In this document: positions 21,112 through 31,806 of the stretch, piece after piece
Numbering within the stretch: position 1 is the first letter of the stretch
Layout of the letters: the number at the start of each line of letters is the position of its first letter
NCBI GenBank assembly: GCA_003254885.1
Contig: QANT01009143.1
Location: 1-39,593 of the forward strand
DNA: 39,593 nt
Reading direction: 5' to 3'
DNA from: Purshia tridentata
Taxonomy: Eukaryota > Streptophyta > Magnoliopsida > Rosales > Rosaceae
Made by a program: the position numbers and the translations under genes
Notes under the pieces: generated by a model
Databases searched by the model: none
The model's input: only the letters and a program-made list of their open reading frames with translations
Told to the model about the DNA's origin: nothing

Positions 21112-22558
21112 ATGGAAGGTGGTGGGAAGAGTAGTGAATATAAGAAAGGTCTTTGGACAGTGGAGGAGGACGGAATTCTCATGGATTATATTAGGGTGCA
21201 TGGCAAAGGCAAGTGGAATCGCGTTAACAAACTCACAGGTATATACCTTATTAGCTACTACTATATATATATATACACACACACTATTAACCAAGAATTA
21301 AGTAATTAAGGTCATGGATATTATAATATTAATGAGTAATAATTAATGGTGTAGGGTTGAAGAGGTGCGGGAAAAGTTGCAGATTAAGGTGGATGAATTA
21401 TCTCAGCCCCAACGTGAAGCGGGGTGACTTCTCTGAGGAAGAAGATGATCTTATTATTCGCCTTCATAACCTCCTTGGAAATAGGTGATTTTTCTTTTCT
21501 TTTTTTGGCCACTGGAAATAGGTGATTAACTCCACTAATTATCTTAATTTTCCTCAAATTAAAGCATAGCCCGACTATAACTATATTATAGCATTAATAT
21601 AGTTATGGTTAACTTAAATTATGGTTTTTTTTGTTGGCCAGTACATTATGGTCTTTAACTATTCAATTTCTTGAATTTTTTTATTTTTAAGCTTAATTTG
21701 TGATGACCGATGCCATACTGTGAAACATATATTCCATCTTTGTTGGCGTTTCATTGTTCGAATTCCCAAGTCCCCAGTGGTCTCTGATTTCAAACAAAAT
21801 TATTGCTATATATGTAGTACTAAGTATTAATGCTTGCTACACAACTACGTGTTGCCAGCAAATTTACAACAAATTTCTTTTTAAGAAAAAAAAATAGAGA
21901 GAGAAATCTTGCTCTCCCCTGCTGATGAATTGATGATGGTGATGATGAATTGTTGTTATATTTAATCACTAAATTAATTAGGTGGTCATTGATTGCTGGA
22001 CGTGTACCGGGAAGAACAGACAACCAAGTGAAGAACCACTGGAACACTCATTTGAGCAAGAAGCTCGGTGTCAATCATGTCATCAACAACAACCACAAGC
22101 CAATTAAGACCAAAGCCAAGACCCGTACTTCTTTACCAACATTTTCAGTACTCTCACAACAACAACAACAAATAAAAGAGAGTTCTTGCATTCCCTCGGA
22201 TCAGAGTCAGTCATCAAACTCTGATCAGGATCATGATCATGATCATATTCATCATGATCATGATCAGCTGCATACATCACTACCCAATTCCAATATTGGT
22301 GATCATCATCATCATTATGAAGCTGCATCTGTTGTTTGTGATGATAAAGCAGTGATCATCAAAGATAATGTTGTTGTTGGCTCTAAAAGTGCGGTTGGGT
22401 TTAGTGGCATGTGGGAGGCGATGATGAGCAACAACTATGAGAGCTCCTTTTGGTTATACAATGATCATGGCCTTGATGATCTATACCACCCTTACTTCAT
22501 GGACCCTATTTTAGATGATGACTACAATTCTCTTAAATATGTTTCGGATGGCTTATAG
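21112..22558 (+). CDS. R2R3-MYB transcription factor, WER/GL1-like
   Basis: Three exons (21112-21238, 21355-21484, 21982-22558) encode 277 residues, with the two intron positions usual for R2R3-MYB genes. R2 spans about residues 11-60 with Trp15, Trp35 and Trp55; R3 spans about 63-111 with Phe68, Trp87 and Trp106. The bHLH-contact signature [DE]Lx2[RK]x3Lx6Lx3R is intact (D74, L75, R78, L82, L89, R93), so it should join MYB-bHLH-WD40 complexes. The line [11 protein letters not shown] and the start [12 protein letters not shown] are most like WEREWOLF, GLABRA1 and MYB23, which set epidermal hair fate; relatives also control anthocyanin or tannin. The C-terminus is about 70 residues longer than WER and carries a Gln run, a His/Asp tract ([11 protein letters not shown]) and an acidic end, with no clear subgroup-15 tail. 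Exact subgroup is therefore uncertain. Confidence 0.9.
21476..21527 (-). repeat. Micro-insertion duplicating the MYB intron 2 donor
   Basis: TGGAAATAGGTGATT occurs exactly at 21476-21490 and 21513-21527. The first copy spans the exon 2/intron 2 border (AG|GT at 21484/21485), and the second repeats it 37 bp inside the intron. The 22 bp between, read on the minus strand, start GTGGCCA and continue as an A-rich tail. Confidence 0.6.
21618..21652 (-). repeat. Possible micro-insertion in MYB intron 2
   Basis: ATTATGGT occurs at 21618-21625 and 21645-21652. The 19 bp between, read on the minus strand, are GTACTGGCCAACAAAAAAA. It shares the TGGCCA core and A-tail with the other examples, but the flanking repeat is only 8 bp, so chance is less well excluded. 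Confidence 0.35.
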
Positions 22559-25333
22559 ACTAGTTGCATTTAATTAATTAATTAATTTGTATATATCTAG
22601 ATTTCTTCTTTCGTTAATGAGATCCATGCATAACCATAATCTGATTTTTAAATATGAAAAAAAAATTTGGATCCCAGACTATCTCAATTACTCATCTTAT
22701 GTGTCATTTTTTAATAGATGTGAGTTCCAATTCTATTAAAAATATGATACAAAAGATGGTCATGTGAGTCAATAGTCCAACCCGGCCAATTAAATAGAAA
22801 TGCTCTTTTGATTGGTAATTATCTCTTCTTACTGTATAGTTAACAACTTAACATGTTATATATATTGATTATCAATCAAATCAACAATTTAAATAATATT
22901 CCACGTACTTAATGTCATGATCTAACAATATTAAATGTACACTGTCTGGCTGTAGGAATTAATACCTATATACTATATATATAGATGCAACATGCCAGGA
23001 TACATTACCCATATAAAAACCCAAATACATACATACATTCAATGAGAAAATTAAGCCAAATCAAAGGGGTTGAATCATGAATGAATATGATGAAGTTCTA
23101 ATTGGAATCTACACACACTCACTCACATAGTAGACATATATATATTAATGCCACTCAGTGCATGTACGTTCACAACTGTTCACTGTCTGTAAGGTTCTCT
23201 TGTCTTGCCACAGTCAATTTTCACCATGGTGGTCCTCCCTGGTTTTGGATACGCATTAGCTAGACCTTGGAGTACGTGTAATTTAGGAAATACCACCTTT
23301 CTCTTTTCCTTCGTAGTCATGGCCAGCAAATTATGTAAACGATCGAATTGAATGCATGCATGGGCAATGGAGATCGAATAATCAAGCCGACACTCATTTA
23401 ATGCTGATATGAATGATCGAGAGTACGTACAGTAACTTGTGCTACCTAATTAAACTGAGAGGTTAGAGCTTGCATTAATAACACATCATAGATGTTATGT
23501 TTTGCACCTTTACAATTTGCTGCTGATCAGATCATCTTTAGGGCTGGGAACCTAAAATGCATATCTCGTCCACTTCTTTGGGTTCCCTTTGTGGCATGTG
23601 CATGCCAATAAATTATTGAGATATTTTTCAACATATGCACCATCAGTTGTCTTCTCTTTCTGGGATTTTTGAATCAATATGTCCCGCTAATGTGGGAAAA
23701 AAAGGCAGGTCAAGTAAAGCTAGGAGGAAATCTGTAATGGGAACCGAAATTTGCAATCTGTGGCTCTGAGAAACTGAGGACAGCAGATCGAGAGCCCGTG
23801 AGTGACATCCTTTATAATAAAAGGGATAAAACCAGGCCTGGATCTTTATTGCCCAAAAAGCAAAAGCAATAGGCAATATTGGGCTTTTCCTTTGGCTTCA
23901 GCCTTTGACCTTGTCTTTGTTTTGGTCCCAGCACATTCGGGAAACCAGATCTTGGAAATTAGTCCCTGTATGGTTTTGAAAAATTGGAGATTGTTTCCCC
24001 AGAACATGTATATAATTGCTCCTTTCCATGATGTAAAAGGTGCTTTTTTCTGTCTACTTGAATGCCTCTTCCCTTTCAAAAACAAAATCATTGGCATGGA
24101 GAAAGCAAGGTACATTGCTTGGAGAGAAAACATGCATATATACATATTTACTCTGTAAAAAAAGTTGTTTTCAAAGGTTAATTTGTCTTTCTTCTGCACC
24201 AATTATACATCTTGGTTCACATCACGTCCAGTCCAGCAAATGGTTGAAAAGGGTACGTGCGTAGTGGAGGAAGTGTAAACCTTTCATATATAACAGATGC
24301 ATACTCTCTCACGTACTACATAAACTTTAAAGGACACTTCAATTTTTGTGCATTATTGTGTTCCATAGGTCCATAAGTTTGTGGACTCAATGCAGATTCA
24401 GTAATCAGTACGGAGCACTGTAGAAAAAGCCTATTGCAAAAGACAGGCAATTAGCTGCAAAGCAATAGTAACCTTTAAGCCTGCATGCAGTACTCTATTA
24501 TATATGGCCATGTGGTCCAATATGATCATGTTTTTGGGATTTCACTTAAAAGTTGAAAATTTCCAATTGGAAATGTGTAGTCTTTGTAAAGGTTTAGACT
24601 AATTTTTTTATTAAAAATTGTTCTTTTATGATAATAAAGTAACTTATTTGTGATGCGCTCAAATAATTACACATAATTTCACGTTATTTAATATAAATTA
24701 TTTACAAATTTTATATTAAAAATGTAAGTAGCTTATAAAGAGTTATAAAGAATTGGGCTACCAGATGACCTATTATTTTAAAAGGGAGATGGTTTTTGGG
24801 TATGTGTTCATTGGTATTACAACAAGACGTGTACACATTCAATGAGTTGTCTACGTCAATTTAAATCACTCATGAGTCATGAATCAAGTCTTTTCGAGTA
24901 TTTTTTACTTTTTCAGATGTATAAAAATTTATGTTCTCGAAATATAATCAAGCATCATGAAATCTTCATTCACTTTTTTTTTTTTGGCCAAGGAAATCTT
25001 CATTCACTTTAAAAACACATTAGAGAAAGAAGAAACCATTTTCGCATGATCCGCATAAGTCATCCATCAATGGGGCTTGTAACTTCAGTGTTGTCTACGA
25101 CAATAATTCGAATAAAAGTATTTGAGTCATTGCTTAATTTGTCTGTTTTCTTCTTTTTCTTTTTTGTCTTTCAACTATGCCCAATTATGCCTTCTCACTT
25201 TCTATGAGTAGTCGATCTCTTCCTTAAACGATTGGGATGAGTCAATGTTGATCGGTTTGGATTTGTCTGCATCTTATATGGAGGCACAGTAGCTAGTTCA
25301 TGGTAACAACCGCTTCAGGACGAAGACAATTAA
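22559..25333. other. Intergenic AT-rich DNA between MYB and PEX14
   Basis: No gene is supported across 2.8 kb. Frames of 75-118 codons exist on both strands at 23800-24200 and overlap each other, which is typical of non-coding sequence. The MYB 3' end probably lies soon after 22559, where a TTAATTAATTAATTAATT run occurs. A micro-insertion lies at 24959-25010. Confidence 0.45.
24959..25010 (-). repeat. Micro-insertion flanked by perfect 18-bp direct repeats
   Basis: GAAATCTTCATTCACTTT is repeated exactly at 24959-24976 and 24993-25010. Only 16 bp separate the copies: on the minus strand CTTGGCCAAAAAAAAA. The repeats begin AAAG on that strand, as expected after an A/T-rich first-strand nick in target-primed reverse transcription. 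It is the clearest member of the set. Confidence 0.6.
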
Positions 25334-25549
25334 GGACCTGTTTGATACTAATTTTTTAAAAAGTACTTTTTTAACTAAAAAATACGTATTAATCTTTATA
25401 AAAATTTTAAGTAATTCATTCAAAAATATATATCTCATAATACTTTTTAAAAATATTTTTATTTATTTTTATCAAACGCTACTTAAAACATTTTTACTTA
25501 TCTTAAAACGACTTCAACAATTTTAAAAACAATATCAAACGGTCCTTAA
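25330..25549. mobile_element. MITE of about 212 bp with TTAA flanks
   Basis: Terminal inverted repeats are GGACCTGTTTGATAC at the left (from 25334) and TATCAAACGGTCC at the right (ending 25545), complementary apart from one inserted base and the last position. Both ends abut TTAA (25330-25333 and 25546-25549), a likely target-site duplication or part of the inverted repeat. The interior is AT-rich and encodes no transposase, so it is non-autonomous. The CCTGTTTGATA-type ends resemble common plant MITEs, but a superfamily is not assigned. It lies roughly 300 bp upstream of the PEX14 transcript. Confidence 0.75.
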
Positions 25550-25910
25550 GAGCAACACCCAAAATCTTGGGTACTTGGATCGAACAGGTCATGAAGTTTG
25601 TAAATCTGGGGCAAGAATTTTGGGCCTTCTTTAACCCCATGAGGCCCAAAAAAATTATAAGTCCATGATGCATGAGCCACAGGCCCATGTGGAAGGTGCA
25701 CCGTAGCGGATAGGAGTACATTCATTATCTGCTGCAGCATTGTTTGGCGTCTTTCAGACTAGCATGTTGATGTTGCTTTGGGATGAGCAAAGCCCACCAT
25801 ACCAGTTAGTCAGTTACCTTACTTACCTTACCTCTGGAGCTAGTGTGAGAGAGAGCTTCGTGACGACCCTTTAGCCATCGCTGACCTCATTATTTTCATC
25901 ATCTTTTTCT
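25550..25910 (+). promoter_or_regulatory. PEX14 promoter and first leader exon
   Basis: Sequence between the MITE and the leader-intron donor TTTTCT|GTAAGC at 25911. No strong TATA box is visible near the leader, which would fit a TATA-less housekeeping promoter. The overlapping minus-strand frames of about 70 codons here are considered chance. The exact transcript start cannot be placed. Confidence 0.35.
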
Positions 25911-26047
25911 GTAAGCACTTTTATTAGCAGAATAATAATAATTTATAAAGCTTTTGCTCTGTTTCGTTGTTTTGTTTTTCATTTTCTCACTGATTCTCTC
26001 CTTTTCTTTCACTTTCTTTCCTTTTTTCCCTTTGCTGAGTAATTCAG
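25911..26047 (+). other. Leader (5' UTR) intron of PEX14
   Basis: Donor GTAAGC at 25911, a long pyrimidine-rich interior and acceptor AATTCAG ending at 26047. This is 18 bp before the PEX14 ATG. Called from splice signals only. Confidence 0.6.
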
Positions 26048-26065
26048 GTGAAGGAGGAGGTCAGT

Positions 26066-28806
26066 ATGGACGACAAACCGCAGGACCTAGGTGCCATTTC
26101 TCTCTCTCTCTACACCCCTTTTTTTTTTTCTCAAATTTCGTTCTTTTTCATTTTATATGTATTTCAGTAAGGTTCCTAGTTGCTGAGCAAGTTAAGCAAT
26201 TTGATTTCAATAAAGAAATTGTATATGTTGCCAGTTTTGTTTATGATTGCTACTAATTTATTACCGAATAGTTTTCATAGAAAAAATTAGTTCTGTGTGC
26301 AATGAATTGAATAAAACCACAAGATTCATTGTAATATTGTATGATTAGTTTAAGCCTTTAAGGAGAGTTAAATAAATTAATGGGTTGTGAAAGGAACGTA
26401 ATTCTTGTAAAATTAGATACAGTATTACTTTATCTAGAAATAAAAAGAATCTATGAATCTTAGTTATGTATCTAAGCTGTATGTTTAGGAAAACAATACT
26501 GATTATTAACTTGAACAGCTGCTCTTGCTCAACAAACAAATGAGAGTCAGCAAGATGCTGGGGCGGAGCCCCCTAGACAGAATTCTACACCATCTGTGTT
26601 TGTGAATTCTGAACCAATGAGAGAGGATCAAGTGCAAAATGCTGTGAAATTCCTTTCACACCCAAAAGTTAGGGGCTCTCCCATCATTTATAGACGGTCT
26701 TTTCTTGAGAAGAAGGGCCTCACAAAGGAAGAGATTGATGAAGCATTTCAGCGTGTACCTGTAAGTGAATTATTCATTGTTATTTAAGTAAATTTCGAAT
26801 TGTCAATCTTTTTCATGTTTGACATTTTTTCTTTTGAAATTGCAGGACCCACCTCCAAGTGCGCAGACATCTACTGCAAATCAAGGTGACAAAAAAACTG
26901 GTATCAAAGTGGGGTATTGGTTTTTACCAGAGTTTGCCAATTGTTTGCATAATTAATGATTGTGTATGCTTTCTTATTGCAGATGGACAAGTGAAGACAT
27001 CATCAAACATTCAGGCACAAAGTACAACTCAAACTCAGCCTGCAGCAGCTGCTCCTACTAACGCCATTTCCCCTGTGCATACCTTAACTGGGTATAGATT
27101 CCACTGGTATCATGCCCTTGCTGCTGTAGGATTACTGGCAGTTTCAGGTGCTGGAACAGCTGTACTAATTAAGGTGATTTACACTCAACTTTTCTACAAT
27201 CATGGTATCTAACAACTTAGACATATTAATTGTTATCCTTCACATGTTGATGCTATTCCTGTGCATTATATTCATTTTTATGCTTCTTGACCCAGTTCCA
27301 CAAATTGGCCCACTGTACCCATTAGACTTATATAACTCAATAGTTCTAGCTTGGTAGGTGTCTCATCACTCATGGCATGTTTTCTGTTTTAGAAATCTGT
27401 TATTCCTAGGTTGAAGGCTTGGGTACGCAAGGTTGTATTGGAAGATGAAGATGACATTAAGAAGAAAACTGACACAAAACCTAGTTTGGCAGAAGAAGCT
27501 GCGGCAGCTGCTAAAGCAGCTGCAGCGGCGGCAGCAGATGTGGCGAAAGCAAGCCAGGAAATGCTGAATTCTAAGAACGAAGGTGGGATTGTGATGCTCT
27601 ATATGCTATTTCTCTCTTAATTGAGTCTACTTTTTGTTGTTAGTATTACTGTTTTCATTTTCATTTTGGATTCTCTAATGACAAGTTTTACATTTTCATG
27701 ATTGATTGCTGCACCTTGGTTTATACATGGGCCAGAGAGGAGATACTTTGTGGAACTCATGAATTTGTTAGATGTGCAAGTGCAAGAAATGAAGTCAATG
27801 AGTAATTCCATTCGGAAATTGGAAGGTACTAGAAAGATGCTCTGTGATCAAACAAGTAAATATGATTGATTGTTCTGCCTAAAAAAACAGCTACTTCATT
27901 ATTTTTTCACAATCATGAAATTTTTTGGTTCTTTCAGTGATGTATCAAATCCAGTAATTTGGAATCCAATAATGATTTTATTGATTTTCCTCTCTTTCTG
28001 CTTAATGATCAATAGAAACAAAGGCCCCAGTAAGAACCTCTCTTGTTGACCAGGAAGATCATCGAGTCACTATCACAAATTCAAAGGTTAGCTGAAAGCC
28101 TGAAAATAGGCGTAAATTTAAAATTTTTTTTTTTTTGAAAAGGTTTAGATAATATCAGATTCCCATCTGTTCATAATTTGGGTTTCTACTATTTAACTGT
28201 TTTACAGCAACAATATGTGAACGGCAAGGCAGAGTATGGCTTGCACTCAGGTTATTATTCTCTAATCAATTTCCACTTGTCTATTGTTTAATCTTTCTAA
28301 TGTTTATTGATTTTATTCATATTATTGGAATTTTCTGTACAGTGCAATCTTCCTCAGCTCCTGTATCTGTGGAACCATCTGCTGCACCTCACTCAAAATC
28401 TTATATGGAGGTAAGTAGTTTTTATGGCCTCTTATTGCTCAGAGAATGTTTCCATTAGAAATAATGTTCAGTCATTTGTAAGGCCCTAAAAATTAATCAT
28501 TCATGAGCAATGCTACTGTCTTGTCTAGGGTTTCTGCCTATTTAATTTTTATTAATATATTGCAGATCATGGCCATGGTACAACGAGGGGAGAAACCTCC
28601 TAATGTCAAAGTAAACCCTTTCCATATTTTCTTATTGAGATCAGTTTTTTTGTTTTTTGTTCCTGGATGCTAATTCTTTGTCATTCTGGATGCATATGCA
28701 GGACATTGATGATTTACCCCCCAATCCAAATCAGCAACCATCAAATCCTCGCTTGGCACCTAGAGCTAAGGTATTCCTTTTGACAGTTTTTCACCTTCTT
28801 AAATAC

Positions 28807-28845
<39 letters not shown>

Positions 28846-29804
28846 ACAGAATTGGAAATTGATTTATGGACTAATTGAGACTCATTAAATTCAGTAAGTA
28901 ATAATGTAATATAAGCATTAGAGAATAAGAGTTTCCACCTATGAGCCAGTAAGTTGATTTTGGGCAACCAACCTTTTGGTTTCCAGTAGGTTACAGCAAG
29001 ATATGAAACTGATTCACTCCAGATTAGTACACATGGTTGGTGAATTAAGAAACAATATGATCTTGGGTTGTTGTGTCTTTCACAATCTGGACAAAAAAAA
29101 ATGGCTTCTGTATATCATTCCTTGAGTAAGCTACCTGTGTTTATGTAAGCTTTATGAAATTACAGGAGCTCTTTTACAAATTCGAGGACTTATTTGGACT
29201 CTACTGAAAAATTTGACAAAGTTATAAAATTTCAAATTTCTTGCTTTGATATCACATGGAGATGATTCTTACTTTATGTTTTCTTGGGTAGCCTTGGGAG
29301 TTTGCTCAGACCCAAAACAACTTGAGCCAAGTATTTCAGCCCCAAGTAAGCAATGAAAGCTTAAATTCCAGTATGCAAGACAATGGGCTTAATTATCAGT
29401 TAAACGGTGACAGTTCAGTGCCTTGGTGGCAGAGGAAAAATGTCAGAATCACTGAGATAGAAAATGAAGACGAAGTCAAGGCAGGGTCTTTTGGTGTGCG
29501 ACCTAGTGAGCAACCAGTTCAGCCAGTTCAGCCAGTTCAGCGTACATGGGTTCCCCCCCAGCCACCCCCGGTTGCAATGGCAGAGGCAGCTGAAGCTATC
29601 CGACGGCCAAAACCCGTGCAGAAAGAACAGCTGGGTAATGATCAGCCGATTGCACATCCATCAGCTGCGATTGATGAGTTGCAGAGGATAACAAAAATAT
29701 CTGAATCTGGAAGTGCATTGGAGATAAATAATGGGAGTGCTGAGGTGGTTAATAATGGGAGCTCATCGACTGAGATACGAGAAGAGGAAGGTGTCTATGC
29801 CTGA
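26066..29804 (+). CDS. PEX14: Peroxisomal membrane protein PEX14
   Basis: Twelve coding exons (26066-26090, 26519-26760, 26846-26885, 26983-27173, 27393-27582, 27736-27825, 28016-28086, 28208-28250, 28343-28410, 28566-28610, 28702-28770, 29292-29804) join in frame into 528 residues. PEX14 is the docking component of the peroxisomal matrix-protein importer; with PEX13 it receives cargo-loaded PEX5. The conserved N-terminal domain (residues 43-93, REDQVQNAVKFLSHPKVRGS to RVPDPPP) is the helical PEX5-binding fold. A Gly/Ala-rich membrane segment lies at about 145-166 (HALAAVGLLAVSGAGTAVL). An Ala/Lys coiled coil follows at about 180-250, then a Pro-, Gln- and Ser-rich C-terminus with three PVQ units and a WW-containing motif (VPWWQRKN). 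Length is near the roughly 507 residues of Arabidopsis PEX14. The first exon is only 25 nt. A polyadenylation signal AATAAA lies at 29919-29924. Confidence 0.95.
28806..28845 (+). repeat. Compound (CT)n(CA)n microsatellite in PEX14 intron 11
   Basis: About eleven CT units run into about nine CA units, just after the exon 11 donor. A length-variable simple repeat is expected here. Confidence 0.9.
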
Positions 29805-29929
29805 GTAAACTGGAGTTCATTTCATCTAACAGCTTGATCTAAGGTACTCTTATATGTACACTTGTTATGTACGTCTTAAGTGAATATACATACAAGATTT
29901 ATATACTTTTTATCAGAAAATAAAAGTTA

Positions 29930-31760
29930 CGATAGATGTCTAAGATAGTCGTTATAAATCCATTGCACATGATTACTTGTATAATCTGTTGTGTTAACCC
30001 TGTAGTCGGCTTCATTTATTTACGAACATGAGAAGGTTCCTTGCTTTCATGGCCTGGGATAGACTGGTTTAGCCAAAAGAATTTAAAACAAGCTCTGAAA
30101 ATTGATTCACGCAATGCACTTGTCTCATCTATTAATATTTTATGGTCACTGTTGTCTTGGTGCAGGTTTCCACTTGGCAACCTACCTGCAAATCATCTCA
30201 AAAGTTCACTAAAGAGTTATAAAAAGATATTTATGCAAGGATGATATGAGAGATACCTAAACGTAACCTTTCACATATAAAATAAGTTGCCCAAAGCTCT
30301 GATGACCCTGAAGTGGGCTATGTAGAGTTGGACACTTGTAGCCGACCACCCACAACCCCTCTTGCCATGAGAATTGAGAGGCATACGTGTGTGCATTTCC
30401 AAACTCTCCATTTCAGGCTTCTCATATGTTTATTTATACATATACATTTGTTTTGTCATGCTTTTTGGGTGGGTGGGTGCGTGTTGGTGGTTATCAGAAA
30501 TAGTTATGTGGATCTAAACGCGTAGGTTGTTACAATTTTCAACTTTTATTAATGGTGGCATTCAAACAACAAATTAATTTGCTACTAGTTTCAACTTTAA
30601 ATCATGACCCATCCAGTAATCAACTCTCCACCCATATTCCAAAAATGGCAAACAGTGATTTGGTTCATGGTCTTATGTTATTTGCATTGATTGTCGTTAT
30701 CTGGATTGTCTATGTCGACTAATGTTGTCCAATCTGAATATTTATAATTTTACGTCTATGTTTTTTTATGACTAGTTTATTTTATTGTATTCTAAAGACA
30801 CGTTTGAAGCCCACTCTTGCTTTAGTGCGTATGAAACCAACTTCTTGTGATGAGGGATCTACTTGGATCTCAATTCATCAGATACCTTAATAAGTCAAAA
30901 TAACTGCAAATGAAATTAAGAATGCAAATACAAAAGGAAAATAAACACGTTCTTAAGTTTTGGACAAGGTTTGTAGAAATTGCTATACATATGATGAGGC
31001 TGTTTATATCTATTTGGCTAAGTTGATCGAGAACAAATTTTTTTTTTTCTATATACTTGGATTCAAATCCTCCTTCTCTCCATTAATAAAAAAAAATCTA
31101 TTTATGGGTAAGGAAACGTAACATGGGTCAGTAAGGGAAGGTATTAGCTAGCTTGATATATTGTTACACAATGTTTTAATAATTTCAGATTTTGAGATTT
31201 AATTATTCCCTTCAGAAAATAAATTAATAAATTCACCTTCTTTTTGGAGAAAATCAGAAATAACCACCCATACCATACCATATAATTTCAAGCTTACTAC
31301 AGAAAGTAAAAAAGAAACCTAAAAAAGAGAGAGACTTTTTAATCTCTTCCATAATTCCATTTTCAGGAGACAAAAATGAAATATTTTGGATGCATTATGA
31401 GGGAATCATCAGATGGTATAAACAGAATACTCCCAAGTTCCTATCCCCTATAGACTGAATAAAACGCTAGTGTTAAAACGGCGTCGTATGAGCCTTGGAT
31501 AAAGGCAAAGCTGACTTGGGAGCATAAAGTTTTGGTACGAAAAAATTATTACAGTCCACGATAAGAAAATTGATTCCGTTATCGTCCAATCCTTCGTTTC
31601 GTCCTTATTCCTCAGTCTATTCCTCACTTTACTATAAGAACCCAATGACTGTTACTATATTACTGTAAAGCTATGCAATTTTCATGACCACAGAAATAAA
31701 TTGGCTCAAAAGGGGTGTCCTTGTTTTGTTCATTTTCAGCTCTCTCTTTCTCTATCATAA
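29930..31760. other. Intergenic DNA between PEX14 and DXR
   Basis: No gene or RNA is supported. The plus frames at 30041-30244 and 30313-30525 have no recognisable content. From about 31480 (AAAACGGCGTCGTATGAG) to 31806 lies the probable DXR promoter and leader, with pyrimidine-rich stretches such as CTCTCTCTTTCTCT near 31740. Confidence 0.45.
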
Positions 31761-31806
31761 AGTGTGATTGGGTTTTGTTCATTTGAATCATAAAGTTAAG
31801 GTTTTG

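Noticed and set aside
23802..24202. Overlapping 118-codon frames on both strands
   Set aside because: Mirror-image open frames in AT-rich DNA without motifs or splice context are most likely chance.
26876..26916. Repeat ATCAAGGTG/ATCAAAGTG around a short A run at the PEX14 exon 3 end, considered as another micro-insertion
   Set aside because: The A run is not at the end of the insert and the repeats are short and imperfect, so it does not fit the pattern.
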